Assembly: GCA_022432975.1 (NCBI GenBank)
Contig: CM039510.1
Coordinates: forward strand, 28,263,201-28,327,200
DNA from: Begonia masoniana
Lineage: Eukaryota > Streptophyta > Magnoliopsida > Cucurbitales > Begoniaceae
Direction: 5' to 3'
Length of the DNA: 64,000 nt
Position numbers and translations under genes: made by a program. Positions within the stretch are counted from its first letter, which is position 1. Each line of letters opens with the position of its first letter. The notes beneath the pieces are model-generated. The model searched no databases, was not told the DNA's origin, and was given only the letters and a program-made list of their open reading frames with translations. Shown piece by piece: positions 1 through 12,673 of this stretch.

Positions 1-869
1 GATATCGGAATCGAACGATTCCAACGGCCACGTACTCCTCTAATAACCTATTTTAACTTGCCAAAAGGAATTTCAAAACAACTAACCCTAACTAGGTCAA
101 AATCCCCAAAACCCGAGCTGCCTAAATCGGGAATTTTTCCCCTTTTCCAATTTTCCTCAATTCTCATCAATTTCTTCACCAATCGACCACCTATACGCTC
201 AATTAACATAAACTAACCAAAAATCCCGAACTACAACCCAAAACCCGAAATGCCCTAAAGAGGGCTTTCTGAATTTCGCCCAATTCGGGCTCCTCACGGC
301 CAATCAACCATAGCCGGTCCAAGGGTCGGCAAACCCACGCCGGAAACGACCTAAAACCACCGGTGATCGGAGCCAAAACTGGCTCGTCACCCTCGGCCAA
401 AAACAGAGCCGAAAACAGGGAGAAAATCGGTCTAACCTGACGGTTCGTGCGCGGAGAGAACCAGGCCCAGCTCGTCGCCGTCGTCTGGCCGGAGAACGCC
501 GGAGACCGCCGGTGATCGTCGCGCTCCGTCGATCGTCGCCCTCCGACGCCTCTCCCCTGCCCTGCTTCGCGCTCGGGCTCCTCCCACGAACAGAATGGCT
601 TCGGCCATTCTGTTTTATTATTATTTTTTTAATTTAATAATAATAATAATAATAATATAAATTATAAGGTCAATTTGCCCTTACGTGTTTTCGACCATTT
701 CAAATTTCGTTAAATCACGTTCTTAAATTATAAATTTTGTAAATTGACCCTCACTCTATACACGGCTTAATTTCTCCAATTTGAATATCCGAACAACAAT
801 TAATTAATCAATTATTAATCCTTTTATTTTCTCTCCGATTTTTCCTTTAAAAAAAACTCGGGTGTTACA
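1..869 (-). repeat. 3' LTR of the LARD-like element (partial)
   Basis: Direct repeat of 5695-6566, ending in GGGTGTTACA on the + strand (LTR start on the minus strand). Because the window starts inside it, only the first 869 bases in element orientation are seen. It carries an AAT microsatellite around 638-658 and a GC-rich block around 440-600. Confidence 0.9.
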
Positions 870-3800
870 ATCCACCCTCCTTACAAAAATTTTGTCCTCA
901 AAATTTGCGGCCTTGTTATTTCTCAATTTACTCAACTCAACTACCCAACCCTACTCACCTATCGGGTGCTACATTCCCCAAGTTCCGACTTCACCTAACT
1001 CTGCCTCTCTAACTCGATTATTCACACGTCCACTAACTGTAATCGAATTCATACCCTCAAATCCTTCTAACTGAATTATCAACTCAATCTTTTCTCTAGC
1101 TCAGTTAATCTAATTCCTCACTTCCTACTTCTGTGTCTGCTAAATACGCACCTCTATGCTACCACAAATGAGTAATCCTAGGATACTAATGAGTACAATT
1201 CTTACCTCAAGTTTTACTAATCTCTATAAATTCTTAGATCAGGACTACTCGTTCCTAACTCATCACACAATACTCTAAATGGTATACATCATAGCCTCAA
1301 TGCCCATTATCTTCAACCCCCTTGAAGCCTCCCAACTTAAATCCTATTAGTGAATATCATTTGACTGAAATATCTATAGTGTAATTCACAGCTTTAAATC
1401 TTCCTAACTAAGTTCACCTAGTCACTTACTTTTCTAATTCAGACACGTATCTAACTTATTTCAACCCTTAAGGTATGCTCAATCACGTAACACTAAAATC
1501 TACTGAGTACACTTCTTATCCTAAGTCCTCAATTTAACTTCCTCTATATTTTACTATCCATTTCGAACTTATCATTTCCACTTTTGGTATCTATTTACCT
1601 TAAGTACTCAAAACATTTCATTAATCATTTTAACACAACTCTCATATTCAAAGTTATCAAAGTTTTCATCTTTTAAACCTATCAACTATTTCTCAAAGTA
1701 TACTATGAATCTTCATACTTACATTCGCTATGCTTAATTTGTCTAACTCTTAATTTCAGTCATTACCAAACACTTAAATTCTTAAGTCTAAACTAATTCT
1801 TTCTCACTACTCACCCAATATTCTAAACGGTGTACCACCACTTTAATTTTAACTCTCAACCTTCCTCAACTATATAACACTAAAACTTCGTACCCTAAGT
1901 TTTCAGTTCAACTTCCCTTCTAAGTTACTATCTCATCCTCCACCTTATTACCTCGAGAATTCATGATATTCCATTAATCACTCAAACATCATCCACTGAT
2001 CTTGACATAATAAATCCTCATCTATACACTCAACTCTTCTAATTGAGTTCTCCATTCCCTCTAACTTAGTTCTTAACTCTAATTGTTCCTTGAGCTCAAT
2101 TCGCTTAGCCCCTCACAACCTTTCTTTAAAGTACACTTACAAAATCTTGAGTTGTCACGCTAAATGTCAACTACGTTACTGCCCAAATCACCTACTGAGG
2201 ACTCCTAATAACCTATCGAGCAATGAAAATAATTCCTACACTTAAACTTTCCCAGCTACGATCTTTAACGTTCTTATGTTCATCACGCATTTGAATAACT
2301 TAGTCTAACTTTCATTCCTTTATTCACTCCTCACTTATCCTTTCAAACTTTTACAATTTAATTCCCACTATCCTTTAAGTTGTGCAACTTCATATGAGGC
2401 TACTCTCTTATCCTAACTCTCTCTCTTAGTTAAATAATCTCTCTCATATGTTCGCCCCAAATCTAGGATTTAATCTCATCATTCTTCTAGCTTACATCTC
2501 TCAACCTCTACTAATACTCGAGTTCATATCCACATCTCACGCCTAAATTCACTAACTCTTAAGCTTATCAACTCTAGTCTAATCAATTACGACATCAACA
2601 ATTTCGACTTCGTTACATACGAGTTGAACCTTAGAATTTTCTAACTTAAAGTCACTCAAACACTTTTCGTGTCCTCAGATCTTTTCGTGTCCTCAGCTCA
2701 TACGCTACTAATTACTGAAAGTTATCGTAAAGGAATAGTCCAGACCACAAATACTAACCTTCCTCTTACACTAATACAAATATGTAATTTTTCTAAAGAT
2801 TCCCTTCAAAATTTACTAACTACTACACTCCTTAGTCTTCATATTCCTCTAACTCACTAACTTTCATTCAGCAAGTCACCCAACAACCTTCTTGTTAGCA
2901 AACTTGTTGTAGCTGAAATACCACCCAAAATACTAATTTCCTACCTATTCCTCGACGAGTCACCATTTCTCCTAACATCGCGCTCATTAATCTAAACCTC
3001 AGAACATTATCTTAATTCCTTAAGATAGTACCTATAGCTTAAGATATTCTTTGATCCTTTAATACCTCAAAGTCTAATGGCTTTCTAACTCAAAATAACT
3101 TTCGCATATTCCCATCCTCGATACTACTAAATATGAATACTTCTATGTGATCACTCAGAGATTTCACAACCACCACTTTACTCCGATCAAGTCTAACCTC
3201 AGCAAACACTACAGAATTACAAATTCTCATTTCTACCTACTCCTATTCTACGTGAATCTACAGATCTTACCTTTTGCTATCTCCATTTGTCCACGTAAAA
3301 GCAGGAAGGATATCTCAACATTCTAAGAGATCTCCCGGAAAAGTCACTCCTATCTATTTCGGGTTGCTAACTAAAGTCAACTTTCTATCCATTCAAATCT
3401 TATCTCTCATGGAATATATCTCTCTAGGATAACAAAATCCTAGATTATCTAGTTTTACGCATAACTCTTTCATGCTAAAGTCTAGCTCGCCGTACCTTTA
3501 ATCTATCACTAAGATATAACTCATACCTTTCCTAACGACTATCAATTTAACGAATAACACTTCTACCCGGGCTACCATTTACATTTAACTCGGATCGATC
3601 CTATCTTTTTCCCACATTCATAGGGTATCAGACTTACTCTCATCCTAAGATTTTCTAATATCTGTTTTAGTTTCACTTTTCCAATAAATTGTCTAGCTCT
3701 TCGTACTATCGATTACTAAGTCTATGAATTGACTTAAAGGATCCACCAAGGTTGTCTCCGTACCCTTGACACTCTCTAACCCACTACCATCACAAAACCA

Positions 3801-4033
3801 ACAGGAATTAGCATCTAATAACATACAAAATTCTAAACACTTAACCAAGTTGTCTCGGTACCCTCGAGTTTCTCGTTCTAAGCCCGACCAAGACTACACA
3901 ATCAAAAATCGAAATTCAGCTCAAACAACTAAAAGAAAAGAATTACTTACAGTCGGTGAAACACGTTGCATAGCGGCCGGCATTGTCGGGTAATTCTTTG
4001 AACGACTCAACCATTTATGCTCTGATACCATCT
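870..4033 (-). other. Non-coding interior of the LARD-like element
   Basis: About 3.2 kb of C/T/A-rich sequence on the + strand with no recognisable protein domain in any frame. The only structural landmarks are the polypurine tract next to the 3' LTR (about 873-885) and the primer binding site at the other end. The last ~100 bases before the PBS hold a short open stretch that could be a leftover gag N-terminus, but I cannot support a gene. Confidence 0.6.
4019..4030 (-). other. Primer binding site, tRNA-iMet type
   Basis: Minus strand reads TGGTATCAGAGC three bases inside the 5' LTR boundary, the standard plant initiator-Met tRNA complement. It fixes the orientation of the element as minus. 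Confidence 0.9.
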
Positions 4034-4915
4034 TGTAACGCCCCCGAACCCACCCTGGCTCGGAACGCTACTTTGCTAACCAAACCCCGATAAAACTGAC
4101 TCCCAAACCAAAAAGGGAATGGACACATCTGAAGTTAAAACTAAACTCCCGAAACTAATCCTAACCTTTAAGCACCACGGCGTCTTTCCCGAAAATTTCG
4201 GCAAAGTAACGCCTGAAAATGGCGCCTCCAAAATGCTAAGTACCTGCAATTGAACCACCCCAAACAGTTCCAGAATAATCCTAACTATCTAACCAGCATA
4301 CGAAATCTCCAAATCAAGCTATCCTCGACAAATGCTATCACCTAACATTGAAGAAAATCCACAATACAGGGTGACACATCACCCTGAACTATAACTATAT
4401 ACAACAATTACACGTAGGACATCCAACCAAAAATAACTACACCTTTCCATCAATTCTACAACCAAACATTTATAATATTATACAAGCACAAAACCCATAT
4501 CCTCCGAAGACCATGGTGGAGTTGCCCCGACAACTGCCCGCACCGGCACGCCCCGTGCATCTCCGACCGCTCACAAGTCCTGGCTGACACACATGGCTCA
4601 CTTGTAGCCGCGTCGTTACCTACACCACAGAACACCCACACACACGTAAGCTTACGCTTAGCAAGTAGGGAGTAACAAATAATAACAAGAAGAATGCACA
4701 CACTACCCTACTCTAACACAACAACACAACACCCCTCGACACGACAACTCAACACAAAGACACAACACCACCCAATGCAACTCAACAAACTGACCCAACA
4801 TAACACGACAACACACAGTGCAATCAACCTAACACATGCAGTTTCTATCACTCAGTTGTGCTTGTTTGCCGTACATTGCTTTAATTTGCTGTTTATTGCT
4901 TTAATTCTTCATAGT

Positions 4916-5150
4916 GGTCCCCTCGAGGCGCTACTACCAGCGACCCAGCCCGACAAGGCCCACTATTCAGAATCTCATGTTTTGCCAATCATCCATCATA
5001 GAGGTCCCCTCGAGGCGCTACTACCAGCGACCCAGCCCGACAAGGCACTCTATTCAGGATTCAAGTTTTAGCCGGTCATCTCGCATAGAGTTCCCCTCGG
5101 GGCGCTACTACCAGCGACCCAGCCCGACAAGGCACTCTATTTGAGATATA
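4916..5150 (-). repeat. Three ~87-bp tandem repeats inside the LTR
   Basis: Three copies share a core reading CGAGGCGCTACTACCAGCG followed by ACCCAGCCCGACAAGGC; copy starts are near 4916, 5003 and 5089. Copies 1 and 2 are most alike and copy 3 is diverged at its start and truncated at its end. They lie at the same relative place (downstream of the splice-donor block in element orientation) as the two-copy duplications in LTRs B and D and the Tekay LTR. Confidence 0.85.
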
Positions 5151-5438
5151 ATTAACATTAACTTTAGTTGCTTACGTTTATGCTCACAATGCCAATCAAT
5201 GCTATTAACCATACCTAGCGTGCTATACATGATGCATGCTTCAAATATGCTAACCCATACGAATAAACAACACAACGCAACACGAAATAAACGAAACAAA
5301 ACAAACATCACCCGAGGCTATAAAGCATTTCACACTACGATGCAAGTCGCACAAATACTTAACCAGACCAAAACAAAGCAAAGAAATCGACCAACAAAGA
5401 AGGCAACCAAACAACAAACAACAACCCTACCGTTCCGT

Positions 5439-5483
5439 GGTGTAGGCCCGAAGGCAAAACAAACGTCCTCTACTTACCTGGCG
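5439..5483 (-). promoter_or_regulatory. Conserved LTR splice-donor block
   Basis: On the minus strand: CCAGGTAAGTAGAGG, a ~20-nt spacer, then TTCGGGCCTACAC. The same arrangement recurs in four other LTRs of this window (17082, 19430, 50098, 57416). GGTAAGT is a strong 5' splice-site match; use as a donor is inferred. Confidence 0.5.
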
Positions 5484-6566
5484 TCCTAGCTCGCTGAGGC
5501 TACTCGGTTAACTGTCCACCTACGGCTCGACCTACGACAATAATTCAAACTTTATTAAATCAGGCTTACTTTCACCAATTAACTCTAAAACTACTATTTC
5601 TAACTTAATCCAACTAAAACCAAACTAAACGGGCCACCAATTTGGGTTCGGTAAAAACCGACCCGAACTTCAAACGCGCGTAACTTTTGCGTCGGATATC
5701 GGAATCGAACGATTCCAACGGCCACGTACTCCTCTAATAACCTATTTTAACTTGCCAAAAGGAATTTCAAAACAACTAACCCTAACTAGGTCAAAATCCC
5801 CAAAACCCGAGCTGCCTAAATCGGGAATTTTTCCCCTTTTCCAATTTTTCCTCAATTCTCATCAATTTCTTCACCAATCGACCACCTATACGCTCAATTA
5901 ACATAAACTAACCAAAAATCCCGAACTACAACCCAAAACCCGAAATGCCCTAAAGAGGGCTTTCTGAATTTCGCCCAATTCGGGCTCCTCACGGCCAATC
6001 AACCATAGCCGGTCCAAGGGTCGGCAAACCCACGCCGGAAACGACCTAAAACCACCGGTGATCGGAGCCAAAACTGGCTCGTCACCCTCGGCCAAAAACA
6101 GAGCCGAAAACAGGGAGAAAATCGGTCTAACCTGACGGTTCGTGCGCGGAGAGAACCAGGCCCAGCTCGTCGCCGTCGTCTGGCCGGAGAACGCCGGAGA
6201 CCGCCGGTGATCGTCGCGCTCCGTCGATCGTCGCCCTCCGACGCCTCTCCCCTGCCCTGCTTCGCGCTCGGGCTCCTCCCACGAACAGAATGGCTTCGGC
6301 CATTCTGTTTTATTATTATTTTTTTAATTTAATAATAATAATAATAATAATAATAAATTATAAGGTCAATTTGCCCTTACGTGTTTTCGACCATTTCAAA
6401 TTTCGTTAAATCACGTTCTTAAATTATAAATTTTGTAAATTGACCCTCACTCTATACACGGCTTAATTTCTCCAATTTGAATATCCGAACAACAATTAAT
6501 TAATCAATTATTAATCCTTTTATTTTCTCTCCGATTTTTCCTTTAAAAAAAAACTCGGGTGTTACA

Positions 6567-8610
6567 AGATTAATGAAAGATTGGAAAAAATAGAAACCCA
6601 TATGGATATTGGTTCCTCTTCTAATAATGAAGTTACCCCTTATAATGATAATGATATAAATATTTTAACAAAATTGAGATTTCAAAAATGGTTTATTAAA
6701 ATTAATCTAATTATAAATCAAGACTATATTATCTCTGATTTAATAGCCCTTATAGATAGTGGTGCTGATATTAATTGTATAAAAGAAGGAATTATTCCCA
6801 CTAAATATTTTGAGAAAACAAAACAATCTTTATATTCAGCCGGTGGAAATAAATTAAAAGTAAACTATAAATTATCTGATGCTAGTGTTTGCAATAATGA
6901 TGTTAGTATAACAACTACTTTTTTATTGGTTAAAAATTTACAACATAAAATTATTTTAGGCACTCCATTTTTAAATATGATAATGCCTATTAAAACTATT
7001 GATGAAAAAGGTATAAGTGCTACTTTTCATAATCAATCTATTTATTATGCTTTTATTATGTACCCTGAAGATACTTTTATAAATGAATTAAAAACTCAAT
7101 ATTTAGATAAACAAAAACATATTAGTTTTTTAAAATCAGAAATTTATTATTTAAAGATTGAAGATCAATTAAAACAACCTAAAATAATTGAAAAAATTAA
7201 AAATATTGAAAATACTTTTATTACTGAAGTATGTGGTGATACACCAAATATATTTTGGGACAGGAAAAAACATATTGTTGATCTTCCTTATATTGCTAAT
7301 TATAATGAAAAATTCATTCCTACTAAATCTAGACCAAGCCAAATGAAATCTGAATATTTAGAATTATGTTCTAAAGAAATAGAATCCTTATTAGAAAAAA
7401 AACTTATTAGACCTAGTAAATCACCTTGGAGTTGTACTGCATTTTATGTTAATAATGCAGCCGAAAAGGAAAGAGGTGTTCCTAGATTAGTTATAAATTA
7501 TAAACCTTTAAATGATGCTTTACAATGGATTAGGTATCCTATTCCCAATAAAAAAGATCTATTAGACCGACTTCAGTCTGCCTTAATATTTCTAAATTTG
7601 ATTTAAAATCAGGTTATTGGCAAATTCAAGTAGCGGAAAAGGATAGGTATAAGACTGCATTTGTAGTCCCCTTAGGACATTATGAATGGAATGTTATGCC
7701 ATTTGGCTTAAAAAATGCTCCCTCTGAGTTTCAAAATATTATGAATGACATATTTAAAATTCATTCTAAATTCTGTATCGTTTATATTGATGATGTTTTA
7801 GTATTTTCAGAATCTCTAGATCAACATATAAAACATTTACAAATTATAAAAGAAACTATTAAATATAATGGACTAGTCTTATCTGCTCCTAAAATGAAAT
7901 TATTTCAAACAACAGTTAGATTTCTAGGACATAACATTAATCAAGGTACTATTATTCCTATAAATAGATGTATTGAATTTGCATCTAAATTTCCTAATGA
8001 AATTACAGACAAAAAACAACTACAAAGATTTTTAGGTAGTTTAAATTATTTAGGAGATTTTTATAAAAATTTAGCTCAAGACACAGCTATTTTATATCAA
8101 AGATTAAGAAAAAATCCTAAACCATGGAGTGAAAAACATACTCAAGCTATTATTATTTTAAAACAAAAAGCTATTAGTTTACCCTGTTTAAATTTATCTA
8201 ATCCAGTTTGGAAAAAAATTGTTGAAACAGATGCTTCTAATATTGGTTATGGTGGCATTCTTAAACAATTAAATCCTAATACAAATATTGAAGAATTGAT
8301 TAGATTTACTTCTGGTCTATGGAAACCAGTTCAATTAAATTATTCTACTGTTAAAAAAGAAATTTTATCTCTTATTAAATGTATTTCCAAATTTCAGGAT
8401 GATTTATTAAATCAATCATTTTTAATTCGAATTGATTGCTCATCTGCTAAAGATATATTAGAAAAAGATATTAAAAATCTTGTTTCAAAACAAATATTCG
8501 CTCGATGGCAAGCAGAATTATCTGTTTATGATTTCTCTATTGAATATATTAAGGGAGCAAGTAACTCTCTTCCTGATTTTTTAACACGAGAATTCTTACA
8601 GAATGCATAA
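6567..8610 (+). pseudogene. Endogenous pararetrovirus polyprotein fragment (protease, RT, RNase H), Florendovirus-like
   Basis: This is the C-terminal part of a Caulimoviridae polyprotein. An aspartic protease motif (IDSGAD) is encoded near 6753. The RT fingers/palm region with YKPLND and RYPIP blocks follows near 7497-7550, then the RT catalytic YIDDVL motif near 7783. RNase H (ETDASNIGYGG) is near 8225, and the end carries the family-typical IFARWQAELS and LPDFLTREF blocks. The frame is open back to the LTR junction at 6567, so the movement and coat domains are missing or lie left of the window. The first candidate codon at 6581 is TTG, not a real start. A frameshift near 7600 splits the RT, with the second frame running to 8610. 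The AT-rich codon use differs from its neighbours. Florendovirus is the best guess; another caulimovirid genus is possible. It cannot express a working polyprotein. Confidence 0.85.
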
Positions 8611-8632
8611 TCCCTTTCAAAGTAGGGGTAAA

Positions 8633-8744
8633 AGCCAAGTATTTTGGTTATATTCGCAACAGCCAAGTATTTTGGTTATATTCGCAACAGCCAAGTATTT
8701 TGGTTATATTCGCAAAAGCCAAGTATTTTGGTTATATTCGCCAA
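8633..8744 (+). repeat. Four 28-bp tandem repeats after the pararetrovirus pol
   Basis: Units start at 8633, 8661, 8689 and 8717, each beginning AGCCAAGTATTTTGG and running into TTATATTCGC. They differ only at the last two or three bases. They begin 22 bases after the polyprotein stop, in what would be the viral non-coding region. No function can be assigned. Confidence 0.9.
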
Positions 8745-9146
8745 AACATATGGGTCATACAATATTATTTCCCTTTTATGGAAAAGACTTATTATTTGAT
8801 TCCGCTCGATTTTATTGCGGTTATACATATACGTCTAAAGCCTGATATTGGGATTATACATATGGTGGATAGAGCACTCTTACGAGTTATCTCTATTTAG
8901 GCAAGAGCTATTTCCGATATGGATTTCCGATATGGTTAAATTTTTATGAGTTATCTATCAGATATAAAACGAACTTTTATAATGGACTCGTTATGAGCCT
9001 AATAAATATTGATTATATTGATATTAAGACAAGTGAATTCTATTAAGACATCCATTGATAGCTGCAGAAACTGAAAAGGATCTGCAGAAACTGAAAAGGA
9101 TAATATTGATTATATTCATGCTTCTATTTCTCGATTATATCCTGAT

Positions 9147-9542
9147 ATGAATAAACTTATATGGATCCTATTGACAGGCATTATGGACTTTCCTATTTCC
9201 AAGCGAAATATTCGTCATATTATTATTCAGCCTTGGTGGCAGAGATATTATAGAAATTATAATTTTCATGAAAGATATATGAATGCATATAAAATTCCTC
9301 ATCGAGAATTTGAAACTTTTGGCGCCTATATAACCTATAGACCGGGCTGCCCTTGCAACTTCTGTATAGCAGAAAATAAGAAACTCTATAAATCTACATC
9401 AATGGGTCATTCTCCACCAGATAAAGTTTTACCTTTCTGGAGCCGAAGATATGGAGAAACTTATGATGCCGATTTTATTCGCTATGGCAAAGAAGCTTAT
9501 GGTGCTAAACTATTTGAAGAAATTAAAGCGGGAAAGAACTAG
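9147..9542 (+). CDS. Small downstream ORF of the pararetrovirus relic (131 aa, unknown function)
   Basis: Encodes a basic, aromatic-rich 131-residue protein with a short cysteine cluster (PGCPCNFC near residue 80). I do not recognise a catalytic domain. Florendoviruses are reported to carry a second ORF of unknown function downstream of the polyprotein, and this ORF sits in that position, between the RNase H end and the promoter, so it is probably that gene. The frame is open some residues upstream of the ATG, back to a 20-bp direct duplication at 9062-9101, which shifts the frame. The original start may therefore have been further upstream and the ORF be 5'-damaged. It also has no attached viral promoter upstream of it here. 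Confidence 0.5.
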   Translation: MNKLIWILLTGIMDFPISKRNIRHIIIQPWWQRYYRNYNFHERYMNAYKIPHREFETFGAYITYRPGCPCNFCIAENKKLYKSTSMGHSPPDKVLPFWSRRYGETYDADFIRYGKEAYGAKLFEEIKAGKN

Positions 9543-9689
9543 GGGTTTATCCATCCTTATCTGATAGACAAGGTGGCCCCTACTATTTTATTAAAGGAAG
9601 CATCTTAGTACTCTCCTATAAAGAGTTTTGTTTGTAACTAGACTAGGTCCCACCATACACTATGTGGGAATCTACTTTTATTATTATGT

Positions 9690-9860
9690 CTCCTTTTTTA
9701 ATTTAGCTTTTGTACCTCCCGTGGCTATATAAGGGAGTGTAGTGTGCTTTTCAATTCAAGTTTTTTAGAGTTTTGCCTTCTCTCCTTGTAAAAACTCTAG
9801 CTCTGATTGCTCTCTCTCTCCCTCTTTGTATGATACAACTACTGTGAATAAACAAGTAAG
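9690..9860 (+). promoter_or_regulatory. Pararetrovirus promoter and poly(A) block
   Basis: A TATATAAG box at 9726-9733 is followed by a CT-rich leader (about 9775-9830) and an AATAAA at 9847-9852, about 115 bases after the TATA box. A TATA box with a poly(A) signal just downstream is the usual caulimovirid layout, giving a terminally redundant pregenomic RNA. It lies after the last ORF, as expected if a circular genome was linearised on integration. Sequence homology to the viral leader is not demonstrable here. Confidence 0.6.
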
Positions 9861-9907
9861 TATTTTCTTATACTTCTTCTTCTCCTTCGCTTATACTTCT
9901 TCTTCCC

Positions 9908-9930
9908 ATATATATATATATATATATATA
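9908..9930. repeat. (TA)n microsatellite
   Basis: About eleven TA units at the junction between the pararetrovirus block and the Athila 3' LTR stub. Florendovirus-like insertions are often found at TA-rich sites, so it may mark an integration or recombination point. Confidence 0.85.
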
Positions 9931-11466
9931 AAGCACTTAGGTAATAAGTCTTTTTTAAGACTTATTACACACCCAAACTTGAATCATTGCTCGTCATCGA
10001 GTGATGTAAACCAAAGAAAAATAATCAACACTTGAAAATAACTTTAATCATGCTTCAAACATTATCATCCAAAATTCTCAGGGTTACCTATAACTCTCAA
10101 TCATTGAAAATTCTAACATATCATTGAATATTCAAGTTAAGATAATTCCAAATGAATCTCAAAGCAATATATCCCTCAAAATGTGTGTGTGTATGTTAAT
10201 ATTTAAATCTTTTCCAAATCACCTAAGTTTTGTTGGATCATGCTGAATTCAATACTTTATATGGTAATTCCATGAATTCTATCTACTAACCAAAAGAAAT
10301 TAGAAACTTAGGATCCACAAATCAATTTTTATTATAAGTAATTGGAGGAATTAAGTTTTTTATTCATTCATTTGTTAACTTCTCTCCAAGTCACATTACT
10401 TTTTTATGCGATTAATAACATTTGTGATGAAGGTCCCCAGTTACTTAATAATGTTACTAGGAGAGATAAAATATAAGAAAATATAGCTAACAAATTGTGA
10501 TGAAGTTTCTCCAAAAGTCCCTATTTATTATTGTGATTTTTCATCCATCGAGTATCTAAAAGGCTCACTCGAGTTTGAAAGTCTATTAGGGAATCACAAT
10601 TATTATTTTCTTCTTTTTTTTTTAATGTATGTATATTCCCCCAAGCTTATGCCTTTTACTTTCTTATGAATTCTTCAAGTCTAATTTCATTTTGTTTTGT
10701 ATTAAGAATTTATACATCTAGTATAAAATTTTAAATTTGAGCATTGATCAAATAATTCTTAGTATATTCGAAAAATTCTTAATTTCTAACAAAATGTGTA
10801 AAAAGGATGTGTCACAATGAGATTAATCCTAAATTATTGAATTTTATTAAGAGGAATAATGTTGAAATATGATTAAAAGAGATTTTTTTTTTCATTTGAC
10901 TCCTAATGAAAATAGATAATAAAATTTCACGATTAATAAAAAGAAAAGATCACAGATAGGTAATATCTTCTTCACCCCAAACTTAATTATGACAGTGACA
11001 TCACTGTCACACACAAAAATAAAGTCTTCAAAACAAGAAAAGAGATATAAAGGACTTCCCTGAATATTGCTGAATCTTTTACTTCTTCTGAAATGAAGTG
11101 GGGTATTCTAGAGGTTTGTTGACCACTTTCCTTGTTCCACATTGGCATCAGCATCACAACTTTGAAATGTTATGTAATTACTTCATTGAATGAATGTTGC
11201 AAATAAATCAACATTTTATTATGAAATCGATGTTGCAACAATTACTGCAACTTTGCTTTATTTTCAACGTAAACCTGCAAAAACAAACAAACAAATCAGT
11301 TAACCAAAACTAGAAAAATAAGATTAAAAACTTTGAGCTGTCTCCCACAAATGCTTGTTTTTTTAATTGACGGCCCGACTACTGCCCTTTTTCTTCTCAA
11401 CCTGAATCTCGCAGAGGCAAAAATTTTATCCCTTTCTAATCTGAATTTCCATTCCGAATAGTTCTT

Positions 11467-12515
11467 TCAAAATTTCTTTTTTTTTTTTATCGCTATCATT
11501 TCACATTCACTAGGTTTTCTTTTCTTTGACAGGATCTCTTTAAAAAATTCGGTATAGCTTGACATTTGCTCAAAAGGTTCAATGAGAGGGATATTGACGT
11601 GAAGTTGCTTTGGCACCTCCAAAAATTTCTTCAATTGTTCAGCTTGATGTTGTATTTGAAGACTGTATGGAAATAGTGGAGGAAGTTGTTCAACTTGATT
11701 TTCTGCAACTGTTTGCTGCGGTGATGCTGTAACATCGCAAATTTCAATATTGTTTTTCTGAACTAATGAGCTTTCTTTCACAGTTGTTTCTCTATGAACT
11801 TCTGCGATTTCCTCCTCTCAATCTTTATGTTTCTGCACTATTTCTACTTCTCTTTCATTGCTCATAATTATTGACTTAGCATGCTTTTCACCTCCTCTTA
11901 TTGGGACTTCTATATCGCTTGGCAAAGCTCCCGAAAGTTTATTAGTTAGAGCTTGAGCCATCTGTCTGATTTGATTCTCCAAACTCTTTTGTGAAGTCAC
12001 TTTTGGATTAATGTATTTAAACTTTAAACAATGACATCATTCTTTATCATGTACTCTCTCACCATCTGCTCCAAAGATGGTTGCTGTTCATTTTGAAGTT
12101 GTCTTGTTTGTTGTGAAAAGGATTGCTAAGACGCTAACGGTTGTGAATAATTTTGATTTGATTGAGAGAATCCAGAGAGATGGGAACTTGCAACTTTGTT
12201 TTGTTGAATTCCTTGATTTGCATTTTGAGAATTCCATTGAAAATTAAGGTGCTGACTTCAGCCAAGATTGTAGAAATATGAAAATGAATCATTATTTCTG
12301 TTGTAACCCACGTAGTTGACAAATTCTGAATTTGACGGACAATGCTCATATCGATGTGCCCCTCCACAAAATGTGCATGAAATATTTGTTGTTCTCTGGC
12401 CATATCTCATGCTCCTCGACTTAATCACATTGGTAAGTGATGAAACTTCAACTGTTAAGGCCCTCATCATTGCATCAAGCTCATGTCTACTAGCAACTTG
12501 CTGACTTGAATTCAA
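11467..12515 (-). pseudogene. Athila gag remnant, minus strand
   Basis: Three minus-strand frames (12515-12258, 12000-11818, 11781-11467) encode pieces matching the C-terminal half of the Athila gag at 46048-48630. They include a degenerate zinc-knuckle ISCTFCGGAHRYEHCPSN with the following YVGYNRNND block, a QIRQMAQALTNKLSGALPSD stretch, and the PLFPYSLQIQ to ILSKKRKPSE gag-protease linker. Frame changes and stops separate them. The N-terminal capsid half is not recognisable. Confidence 0.75.
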
Positions 12516-12673
12516 ACTCCTGGGTGACTACTGATAATTTTCGTACGCCATTCTTGTTTCACTTTGATGTACCTACAAAAGAAACAAAGATAAATATCAA
12601 TTTTTTGAAAAAAAAATGTTTCACAAAGATAAAAATTTTGATAAAATTATCCCTGTCAACGGTGTTAAAAACT

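Larger units (their letters stand above)
1..6566 (-). mobile_element. Non-autonomous (LARD-like) LTR retrotransposon, cut by window start
   Basis: Read on the minus strand this is a 5' LTR (6566 to 4034), an iMet-type primer binding site (4030 to 4019), a 3.2-kb interior (4033 to 870), and a 3' LTR running off the window. Bases 1-869 repeat 5695-6566 almost perfectly: I see only homopolymer and AAT-microsatellite length differences. LTR tips are TGTAACACCC and GGGGGCGTTACA. The 3' end of the interior has the chromovirus-like GAGGACAAAATTTTTG followed by a GGAGGGTGGAT polypurine tract. No reading frame over 75 codons with recognisable gag or pol is present. This suggests a large derivative moved in trans, or a decayed interior; near-identical LTRs favour the former. 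The left target-site copy is outside the window. Confidence 0.85.
4034..6566 (-). repeat. 5' LTR of the LARD-like element (2533 bp)
   Basis: Bounded by TGTAACGCCC (4034) and GGTGTTACA (6566) on the + strand, the inverted termini used by all chromovirus-type LTRs here. Its outer edge abuts the pararetrovirus relic, whose reading frame stays open up to base 6567, so the element appears to have inserted into viral coding DNA. Internal features are a threefold tandem repeat (4916-5150) and a splice-donor block (5439-5483). Confidence 0.9.

Noticed and set aside
203..400. 65-codon minus ORF, repeated at 5898-6095
   Set aside because: Identical because the LTRs are identical; no domain and LTR sequence is non-coding.
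4694..5489. Overlapping plus-strand ORFs of 76-125 codons
   Set aside because: They translate the tandem repeats and surrounding LTR; no domain.
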